Made by a program: the position numbers and the translations under genes. Below are positions 56,545 through 64,000 of a stretch of 64,000 bases of DNA, in pieces. The notes below the pieces were generated by a model. The model made no database searches. It had not been told where the DNA came from and saw nothing but the letters and a program-made list of their open reading frames with translations. The stretch's first letter is position 1; each line of letters opens with the position of its first letter. This DNA comes from Clarkia xantiana subsp. parviflora (lineage: Eukaryota; Streptophyta; Magnoliopsida; Myrtales; Onagraceae), in NCBI GenBank assembly GCA_036873135.1, contig JAPTYO010000015.1:369339-433338 (forward strand), read 5' to 3'.

Positions 56545-57083
56545 TCGGAGGAGCACTTGAGTCTTCGAAATCGCAGAGCTTGAGTTCTCAGAAGTTGCAG
56601 AGAGCTTTTGATATTTCGGAAACGGTAAAAGGGAAACTGTTCCCAGGGTTAGGGTTTTATAGGCGAAGAGGACAGTCGAAGGGACGTTCTAATCTGAATC
56701 GTCGAAGTCGAAGCGTTTTGATCTGAGCCGTTGAGATGAAACGTGCAGAATGGCAACGGGTGTAATGATGAACGGCCTGAAAAGCACTTTTTCAGAAAAA
56801 GCAGGAGCGAAAAATCAGGCACGGGTGCCAAAGACGTCGCTTCGTTATCTGCTGTATTTAATGGCAGGGGAACCGAGGAGTCTTCTCGGATTTGGTGGTT
56901 ATCCTCAAGGCATCGAGGAAACGTGAGCGAGAAGATTTGTATCAAGTGACTGTATCAAGGGAAAGGTCCTCGACTCCGATGTTGGGAGTGACTGTATCAA
57001 GGGAAAGGTCCTCGACTCCGATGTCGGGATGTGGGAGTTGAAAGACACGACGAACTGCAAGTCCCTCATGTCTTGGGGGCAAA
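56545..57083. other. Promoter side of the antisense gene and polypurine tract of element A
   Basis: Probable 5' leader of the antisense transcript. Ends with a partial duplication (GACTGTATCAAGGGAAAGGTC at about 56948 and 56992, 44 bp apart) and the tract TCTTGGGGGCAAA against the LTR. Frames on both strands have no domain. Confidence 0.6.
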
Positions 57084-57819
57084 TGATGGGTTTCGCTATG
57101 GCCATTAGGCCCTTTAACGGCGAGGAAACGGTGAGCAGGCCCACTGGGCCCTAAAAGGAGGTCAAGAAGACCAAGGCGAAGGGTCCCGATAGAGGGAGTC
57201 CCGATGATGAAAGGTCCCGACAGAGTCGGTCCCGATAGGCGAGCTGGACGCTCCCGATGAGATGCCTTTAAGTAGGCCCCGATGATGAATCCCTGAGAAT
57301 GATTGGCCCTGTCACGATGACGAGGGGCCCCAAGCGGTGACACAATGAGATAACTCTGGAGTCCCCGATATTGGTCGGGACTTGCTATCAGAGGTTGAGG
57401 CCGAGATACGCGGGGCATGGCCGAGATACGCGGAGCGTGGTTGAGATACGCGGAGCGTGGCCGAGATATGCGGGGCGTGGCCGAGATATGCGGGGCGTGG
57501 CCGAGATAAGCGAGATCATGGCCTAGATAGGCGGGATCGTGCCCGAGATACGCGGAATATGGGCTAACCACCCCAACGTTTCACCATGTAACTGAGGTAC
57601 CTCTCCGCCTATAAAAGGGCAGAGGTTACCTCAGATCACATTACGTTTTGAGATACACCCTTTGAGCTTGTTGCTTGCCAGTTCATACGAGATACTTATT
57701 TAAGCATCGGAGAGGGATTCTGGGTCACCGCCCGGTATATCTCCTCTTACAGGATTACGTGGAGCAAAGGAGTTCAGATCACCGTCAAAACCGTACCGGA
57801 GTTCCACTGTGATCCAACA
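57084..57819 (+). repeat. 3' LTR of element A
   Basis: 736 bp. Its 20-bp unit (GAGATACGCGGGGCATGGCC and variants) is present about five times at 57402-57505 against once in the 5' LTR; four units account for exactly the 80-bp difference. TATA box at 57610-57616. Confidence 0.95.
57402..57505. repeat. 20-bp tandem units in the 3' LTR of element A
   Basis: Five units of GAGATA(C/T)GCGG(G/A)GC(G/A)TGG(C/T)(C/T), absent as an array from the 5' LTR. Related words occur in the LTR of D near 61490-61530. Confidence 0.92.
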
Positions 57820-57824
57820 CCCCT

Positions 57825-59491
57825 CAGGAGAAACTTCCTCATTCAAGTCGAGGATCAATTGACCAACCTGCAGGAAGTCGCGGGTGGCCAGAAAAAGAAC
57901 AAACGTGTTCAGTATGAAATTATACCAAAAAGATAACAGCATGAAAAAACGTCGAAAACCCTTAACTTGGCTTGCCGATGCAGGAGTTGTTGAGTTGCCT
58001 CCTCCGCACAATCAATTGGCAAGCGGGGGCAATCTTGGGGGGGGACGAAGGCGTTCACCAGGTGGAGAGCCAACTCTTTATTGGCAATGGAGTGGGCGTC
58101 CTTCAGTTGGTACCCCTTCATAGAGGCGAGTGGATTCAGTTGACATCCCCCCTTAAAGAGTCGGGGGCAGAATGGAGCATCCTCCAAGCAAAAGGAGGAC
58201 CCTCAAACCTCAAGCCTGTCATGGCTTGCAAAGTAGAAAGCTCCATAGGAGCCTTACCCTTCGGATCATCTCCTGCAAAAGAAAAATGTTAAAAGAGATT
58301 TTATAAGCCTTAAGAAAAGATCGATGAAGAATGAGGTTCTATACCTTTGGAGGAAGAAGGGCCAGTAAGAATAGGAGTGACTGTAGGAACAGTCTCCTGA
58401 AATTCGGAAATGGGGGTGGGGACGGTGACCCTCGCCTTCTTGGAAGATTTGGCGTTTCCCTATTTGGCAGGCCTCTTAATCCTTCCTTGAGGGGTCCTTA
58501 CTTCCTCTGGAGCAGAGGTTGCCTCCCCTGCCTCAGCAGAATCTACAACGGTATCAAGAGAAGACCCCTCCAAAACAGGCTGAGCCTCGTGGAAGTCAAT
58601 GGGTTCAGGGGCGATCTCCGCGGCCGCTGCTACTGGATCCTCGGCAAGAGGCACTCCTGTCACCGCTTGAGCGTCAAAAAGATGCTTAAAAAGCCCTACA
58701 GAAAGCAGAAAGAAGATTCAAAAGGCGACTATGTAATGAAAGAAGAAATTACCCAATTTATAGGAGGATCCTCAAGTCGTAGACGGATCGTGGCACTGAT
58801 GAGGGCCTCCTCTATGGTGTCAACCACAGACTTCCAGGGAACAAAGTCGGGAGAGGTAACTATAGCGTGAATTTCGCCAATAGTGACAAGCTCCTCCGGA
58901 GTCAACCCCCGCAGAGTCGGGGCAGAATCAGGACCAAGTGAGGGAATTAAAGGCCAGGAGACGCCTTCTCGACAAAAGAAGTAGTAATTCTTCCAGTTGG
59001 CACTATAAGATCTAAGATCAGTCACCAACTCTGTGGCCGGCTCCCAAGAATACTCGCCATCAGTAGACCATCGGCTATTGAAGCTAGAAACAAGCTCCCG
59101 ACTCTTTCGCAATTGGTAAAATCACCGAAAAATTCTAAAGAATACGTCCATTGGTAGACGTCGCACAAGCAACGAAAACCCCCTAGAAACGGATAGCATT
59201 CTCCTTCAGTTGGAAAGGATGAATGCGATAATGCTCGCAGAGCTCTTTCAAATCATCACAGAAAGGTAATCGGAGTCCTGCCTCGAGCTGACCTAGATAC
59301 ACCGGGACCGCTCCCTCTCTAGGTCGATATTTTTCCCCAACGCGACCGGCGTATCGAGGGTTCTCGGCGTCGCTCAGATTGCCTAAAGTCATGGCTTTTA
59401 TGAAGCCATGACAAGTTAATTTGTTCTTTTTGGGAGAAGGAAAGGAAGGGATAAACCCTTGAGAACTACCTGAGGAAATTTGAGCAGCCAT
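57825..59491 (-). pseudogene. Antisense gene of element B, 5' exons
   Basis: Starts ATG 59491 (MAAQISSGSSQG). First segment: GAVPVYLGQLEAGLRLPFCDDLKELCEHYRIHPFQL, matching the 'putative gypsy type transposon'-like domain of F (FGLRLPYCDELIELSRFFRI). A stop TAG follows at about 59182. The domain goes on in 59112-58729 (LVSSFNSRWSTDGEYSWEP, WPLIPSLGPDSAP, LTPEELVTIGEIHAI). Later segments are acidic (58663-58460) and end at a good donor near 58345. A further exon starts after TTTTGCAG near 58277 and includes ASMKGYQLKDAHSIANKELAL. The last starts after CTTCCTGCAG near 57870 (QLILDLNEEVSPEG) and runs into the A insertion; the rest is 47839-47342. Confidence 0.7.
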
Positions 59492-60018
59492 GGGAGTTTT
59501 AGAGAGAGACTGGAGAAAAGAAGCTTCTTTTTCAGGATCAGAAGGGCCGGCGGTGGCGACTCCAACTAAAATCCTCTCTTCAAGAGTACACAGTCGAGGA
59601 GAATTGGGATTAATGAAAAAAGCGATGTATTTGTTCGCCAGGAAGAGAGAAGAAACAAGAGCAGAGGTAAAAAAGTGAAAGTGGAAGCCCTATTTATACT
59701 AAAGAACTCAGTCGCTTGGGTAACTTCCCAGCGAAGCTTTCCAGAGGTCAGCCATCCATTGGTGCCTTCACTGACAACAAGACCGTTGCCCTGCACCTGT
59801 CAATAGACTAGCGAGGTGACTCTCCAACTCTCCAAGGAGCTCTCAACGTTCAGAATTACTGAGCCACAGTCTTGTTCCTAACCTAAAGTCTCTTCAACTT
59901 CTGTGAACCTAAGAGTTCTATCGGCTAACAGATTATTCTCGCCAAGGATCAGAGGTAATACTCGACTCAAGACCTCCCCTTTATAAATAAAGTTGACGAC
60001 TTAAGTCTCGGGGGAAAG
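59492..60018. other. Leader side of the antisense gene and polypurine tract of element B
   Basis: No gene supported. Near 59990 on + reads TTTATAAATAAAG; - strand promoter elements for the antisense gene would be expected here but I cannot place them. Ends with CTCGGGGGAAAG at 60007-60018. Confidence 0.55.
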
Positions 60019-60788
60019 TGTTGGGTTATGGTTGATTAAACTCGTCATTAAGCACAGGAGTCGAGTACGTTCAAAGGGGAGGGAAAGAAGAGTCGTCGAC
60101 CTCTCTGACTCATCTTAACGAGATAGGGATGAAAGGTCGACGACAACTTATGAAAAAGTCGACTTCCAAAGTACGACTGCCCGCCACTAGGAGAAACCTT
60201 CCTTCGAAGGTAAAGACAGATGGCGACCTGCTTATCATTATCATCAGAAGAAACCTTCCTTCGAAGGTAAAGACAGGTGGCGACCTTCTGGTCACTATCA
60301 TCAGAAGAAACCTTCATTCGAAGGTAAAGACAGGTAGCGATCTGCTTCTCACTATCATCAGAGGAAACCTTCCTCCGGAAGTAAACACAGGTGGCGACCT
60401 GCTTCAACCGTCATCAGAGGAAAACTTCCTCTAGAAGTAAAGTTGAGGTGGCGACCTGCTTGTCACCTGCTTGACCGACTCTGAAGAGAAACCCCCCAAG
60501 GAGGGTAACCTCCATATAAAGTTGGTAACTTATCCCTATAAATAGGGACTATTTTTATTTACTTCATTAGATTCAGTTAGTTCTAAATACGTTCTTATAT
60601 TATTACTCTCAAATCCATTACTGACTTAAGCTTCGGAGTGGAATCAGGGGCCATCCCCACCCCTTTTTCAGGTTCTCGCCCCACTTAACCTCTTAGAGGA
60701 AAACTTAGCGTTCGAGAGAGCTTAGTCCGAGGCGATACTTGGAAGTCCATTCCTCGAAGTTCAAGGCCACGTCATTTTTATCCCAACA
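60019..60788 (+). repeat. 3' LTR of element B
   Basis: 770 bp. U3 tandem block at about 60185-60475 has one more 57-bp unit than the 5' LTR and lacks a 19-bp duplication found there, which gives the 38-bp net difference. TATA box at 60537-60544. Confidence 0.93.
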
Positions 60789-60793
60789 ATACT

Positions 60794-61075
60794 CATGTGT
60801 TGTGAGTTTGACATTGAATTCCATAGGAGTTTCAGAAGGCCTTGCAGCCCCTAAGCCAGCATCCTCAATGAGCTCCATTGCATATTTCCTTTGATTGATC
60901 ACAAGTCCTTGATTTGATCTTGCAATCTCCAATCCCAAAAAGTACCTCAAGTCACCCAAATCCTTCAATTTGAAGTGTATTTGGAGTGTGTGCTTCAATT
61001 GATTGATCATCTTGGTATTGGAACCAGTGATTAGAAGATCATCAACATGGATTAGTAGAAACACTTTGTCATTAC
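60794..61075 (-). pseudogene. Reverse transcriptase part of element C
   Basis: Copia RT C-terminal half on -: KVFLLIHVDDLLITGS (active box HVDD), LKDLGDLRYFLGLEIARSNQ, LVINQRKYAMELIEDAGL and ETPMEFNVKLTTHEY, where element B is inserted. Very close to element E in sequence. The upstream part was cut off by the insertion of D at 61076. The open frame that continues to 61229 is LTR sequence of D, not RT. Confidence 0.9.
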
Positions 61076-61817
61076 TGATGGGTTCCGATGTAATCGTTAG
61101 CCCCGTTAACAGCCAATGGACGGCGAGTAGGTCCAGTGGGCCTCGTGAAAAGCCTGGAAGGCCCAGAGGCCCAGCACGAAGGGTCCCGACTTCGGCGGTC
61201 CCGATGAATGAGCTGAATGCTCCCGGCAAGAAGCCTCTGAGTAGGCCCCGATATGCCTTAGTAAAGGCCCCGATGATAAAGCCCCGCAGAGGCTGGACCT
61301 GTCCCGCAGAGACTGAAGGTCCTGGGTGGTGATCTAGAATGAGACAACTCTGGAGTCCCCGACAGGAGTCGAGACTTGTGATCAGAGGATAAGACCGAGA
61401 AACCCGCCTACTAGATGAGAGTAGTGGGAAGACGGTTAAGATATAGATAATCTCCCCCGAGATACGCAGGGCGTGCCCGAGATACGCGGAGGTACGGGTA
61501 AGATACGCGGAGCGTGGGGCGAATTATACGGAATCCCCCGAGATATACGGAATCATGACCATAACGGCCAAACCTGGCCCCAGGTAACTCTGGGTGACTT
61601 CGTCTCCTATATAAAGGAGGAAGTTACCCCAGAAAACCCTAATTGAATTACGAGCTTAGACTTTGGCTTACCACCCCATTGATTACTGTACTCATTTAAG
61701 CATCGGAGAGGGATTCTGGGTCACCACCCAGGTCATCCCCTTGTGCAGGACCACGCGGAGCTTAGGAGTCCGAACATTCCGTCAAGGACGTAACGGAGCT
61801 TCGCCCGTGATCCAACA
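61076..61817 (+). repeat. 5' LTR of element D
   Basis: 742 bp, TGATGGGTTCCG...GATCCAACA. Ends match those of A; the middle is diverged. It has GAGATACGCGGAG-type units at about 61475-61525 and a TATA box at 61608-61615. Confidence 0.9.
61608..61615 (+). promoter_or_regulatory. TATA box of element D LTR
   Basis: TATATAAA followed by GGAGGAAG, in the position of the TATA box of A. Confidence 0.7.
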
Positions 61818-61837
61818 TTGGCGCCATCTGTGGGAAG
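61818..61837 (+). promoter_or_regulatory. Primer binding site of element D
   Basis: TTGGCGCCATCTGTGGGAAG, one base different from the site of A. Confidence 0.85.
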
Positions 61838-61871
61838 CTTACGAAAAGCCAAGATAGCTTCTACCAGATCA

Positions 61872-62384
61872 ATGGCCGGTGGTGGCAAGAAGAAGCAAGT
61901 TCAGGCTGGCAGTTCTCGTCCCGCAGGAACTGTGAATTCCCCGTTGCCGGAACGCATCGCTGAACAAGGTGGTGAGAACCCTGCTCTCTCCCAGACAGGG
62001 GAGCAAGGTGATGGATATGAGGTCTCAGTCCGAGACGCTGAGATGAACAGGCAGGATGTCCCGCGTAGGGAAGTGGATGAGGCTCCCCCAAACCCGGTGG
62101 GCCGTGGAAGAGAAGGAGTCCCGCGAAGGGAAGAAGGGTCGTCTTTGAACTCGGAGTTGGCCAAGGCAGTAGCGGAGGCTATGCCCATGTTCTTGGCCGC
62201 CATGGAGGCCTTGCTGGATAAGAGGGAGGCCGCTAGGAGAGCGGAGGAATTGCCTCCGCGAGAAGAGTTACCACCACCCCCGCCGAGGGTGGACCCGGAG
62301 GGACAGGAGGTTCCGCTCAGGAATAAGGGTAAGGAACCAGCACACCTGGAGAAGTTCGTGGTTGACGGCCCCGGACCGGTGTAG
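61872..62384 (+). pseudogene. gag N-terminal part of element D
   Basis: ATG 61872 is the first usable start; the upstream ATG used in A (at the equivalent of 61854) reads ATA here. Variable charged N-terminus, then the helix AVAEAMPMFLAAMEALLDKR shared with A, a Pro-rich stretch and VVDGPGPV. It ends at TAG 62382-62384, where A has CAG. The downstream frame continues unbroken. Confidence 0.85.
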
Positions 62385-64000
62385 AACAGGACCATTCCCC
62401 TGAATGGCCCCATCACCCCCGATCAGGTGGTGAAGATCGTGAGCATCTGCATGGGTGATCAGAAGCAGATGACATCGGAGCTGAGGGATCGGTCCAGCCA
62501 TCCTTTTGTGCCGCGGCTGATCGATACTGTAGCCCCGCCTGGACTAGGTATTCCAACCAACAAGGAGTATGACGGTGAGGGGGACCCTGTTCGCCATGTG
62601 CAGAGGCATGTCCAGGCCTGTATGGGACGAACATCGAACGATGACCTCATATGCTCATTGTTCCCGATAACCCTGGGAGAAAGGGCCATGACTTGGTTCT
62701 TCAGCCTTCCGCCGGGGAGCATCACGTGCTGGGCTGATATGCACGATCGCTTCATCAAGCAATATCAAGGTCGGAGACGCCTCCTGAAGAGCGTGAGGAC
62801 CCTAACCAAGGTGGTGCAGAGACCTGATGAATCGTTGGCATATTATTACCAACGGTTCACTGCCAGCGCTGCAGAGATTGATGAAGAAATCTCGGAGGGG
62901 GAGATGATACGTACTTTCCTGCATAACCTAAGTGCTCCGTATGGCTCCGATCTAATGCACAGTGTAGCCGCGAAGGCTATATGGAGTATGGAGGCCCTGC
63001 AAGCGAGGGTGAAGCAGCAAATTGATGTCCAGGAGTCAAAAATCGCTGCTGGAGAGCTAGATCCCCCGAAATCGGGGAGAGGAAAGACGTCATCCAAGCT
63101 GTCGGACGATCGCAAGGGGAGCGACAAGTCGGAGGGAGGTAGGAACCGTGGTCGTCCCGATAAAAGAGAAGACAAGCGTCCTCCGAGGAAGGACAACCGA
63201 GAGGGTCGGGCTGTTCCCATCGATAGCTCGATGACCTCTGTGTTAGCTGTGATTGACAGACAAGGTCTCGCTCGATACCCCCCGAGGAAAGAAGGCGAAT
63301 TCCTAGGAGGCCGTCCCGATCGTTACTGTCGCTACCATCGAGCCAATGGTCACGACACTGAGAACTGTCGGGAGCTGAAGAAGGAGATTGAAAAGCTGAT
63401 CCAGAAGGGAAGGCTGAAAGAGTTCGTCGGGAAGGGTCGGTGCCGATCCCGTTCCAGAAGTCGGTCGCGATCCCGTTCCAAGTCCCGCGATCGAATCCCG
63501 AAGAAGAAGAAGGTCGAGCATGAGGCCTCGGGTTCAGATGCCCGCAAGGAGAGGCGCGGAACTATCAACGTCATCCATGGAGGAATGGCGGCTGGAGGAG
63601 ATACCTCTGCCTCTCGGGAGAACTACGCTTCCCGCATATCTGCCGCGGTGGTGCTAGGCAAACGGTCCCGGTCGTGGACCCTGAAGGAGGAAATGGAAAT
63701 TTCGTTCTCGAAGGAGGATCTAATAGGCGTGGAGAGCCCTCACGACGATGCCTTGGTCGTGACCCTGGACGTAGACGGATTCGAGATGAAGCGGATCATG
63801 ATAGACGGAGGGAGCTCCTCCGATATTCTTTTCATGGACGCACTGGAAGCCATGGGAAAGACGAAGAAAGACCTGACGCAGGTGGACTTCCCGATGGTGG
63901 GATTCTCTGGATCCACTTCCTACCCGTTGGGAATGATTACCTTACCAGTAGAGTTTGGTAGTGGCTGGAAAATGGAGAGGCGAAACGTGGATTTCGTCGT
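62385..64000 (+). CDS. gag core, zinc knuckle, RS tract and protease of element D (runs off the window)
   Basis: Open in one frame to the window edge. Capsid core: YDGEGDPVRHVQRHVQACMG, TWFFSLPPGSITCWADM and YYYQRFTASAAEIDEEI. Knuckle YCRYHRANGHDTENC, again C-x2-H-x4-H-x4-C, near 63325. Arg-Ser dipeptide tract near 63440-63490. GTINVIHGGMAAGGDT, then PHDDALVVTLDVDGFEMKR and the protease motif IMIDGGSSSDILF near 63800. No stop or shift apart from the TAG at 62382, so this is the best preserved gypsy gag-protease in the window. RT and the rest lie outside. Confidence 0.88.

Larger units (their letters stand above)
47845..57819 (+). mobile_element. Element A: full-length Ty3/gypsy Tat-lineage element
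   Basis: 9975 bp with duplications cccct at 47840-47844 and 57820-57824. Two RNase H domains in pol and a downstream antisense gene place it in the Tat lineage. Order: 5' LTR, primer site, gag, protease, RT, RNase H, second RNase H, integrase, 27-bp array, antisense gene, polypurine tract (TCTTGGGGGCAAA), 3' LTR. Three frameshifts and three stops break gag-pol. LTRs differ at about 15 sites plus 80 bp of repeats. Confidence 0.95.
37567..60788 (+). mobile_element. Element B: Ty3/gypsy (Tat-like) gag-protease element hosting E and A
   Basis: Ends TGTTGGG...CCCAACA with duplications atact on both sides. Without the two insertions it is about 7.9 kb. Order: 5' LTR, primer site, gag and protease in one frame, a stop, a 76-bp repeat block, an antisense spliced gene, polypurine tract (CTCGGGGGAAAG) and 3' LTR. 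RT, RNase H and integrase are absent, so it is non-autonomous. LTRs differ by roughly 5% plus repeat-number changes, making it the oldest of the three elements in its own nest. Confidence 0.92.
61076..64000 (+). mobile_element. Element D: Ty3/gypsy Tat-lineage element, 5' part
   Basis: Starts TGATGGGTTCCG at 61076 inside the RT of copia C; the expected duplication is attac (61071-61075), but the right end lies outside the window. LTR, primer site, then gag and protease in one frame with one stop. It is related to A (same gag-protease layout and motifs) but clearly a different copy. Confidence 0.9.

Noticed and set aside
60705..61229. One 174-codon - gene starting at 61229.
   Set aside because: Only the part below 61076 is copia RT; the start lies in the LTR of element D, so the frame is a chance fusion across an insertion junction.

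Overview
This window looks like nuclear DNA of a flowering plant, and it is a nest of LTR retrotransposons. I see no convincing host gene, no rRNA or tRNA gene and no prokaryotic feature. The plant assignment rests on plant-type Ty3/gypsy elements (TTGGCGCCGTCTGTGGGAA-type primer sites, a second RNase H domain, an extra spliced antisense gene) and on plant-type Ty1/copia elements primed by initiator-Met tRNA. I cannot name the species.

Layout (letters are mine). F, gypsy, +, 3' part only, 1-5671, lies in an older gypsy element I (5672-7193 and 16728 to about 21344). G, gypsy, -, 7194-16722 (TSD tcaac), also lies in I. K', copia, -, 3'-truncated, occupies about 21345-24210 and 32400-32677. K, copia, +, 24211-32394 (TSD tatgg), sits inside the LTR of K'. 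H, gypsy, +, 32678 to about 36620, ends in a broken LTR. C, copia, -, survives as about 36620-37566 and 60794-61075. B, gypsy, +, 37567-60788 (TSD atact), sits in C and carries two later insertions: E, copia, +, 40247-45621 (TSD tagtc), and A, gypsy, +, 47845-57819 (TSD cccct). D, gypsy, +, starts at 61076 inside C and runs off the right edge. LTR divergence by eye agrees with the nesting: B about 5%, A about 2%, E about 1%. K is about 3%, and G has a single substitution.

The gypsy elements share one plan: LTR, TTGGCGCC-type primer site, sense gag-protease (plus RT, RNase H, second RNase H and integrase in A), a tandem-repeat block, then a spliced antisense gene, a polypurine tract and the 3' LTR. 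Sense and antisense genes therefore converge on the repeat block. B, and apparently G, stop after protease and look non-autonomous. A has the full gag-pol set but with frameshifts, stops and a damaged integrase core. D is nearly open as far as it is visible.

The most interesting material is the antisense gene. In F its four downstream exons stay in frame through three GT-AG introns, and in A it is one frame with a single stop. The four copies share a coiled coil and a Y-[KR]-x-S-x-x-[FY]-x-x-D motif. Also notable are the variable or palindromic U3 arrays, which changed length between the two LTRs of A, B and G, and a 20-base satellite core shared by F, G and H with different spacers. All boundaries and identities were worked out by eye.
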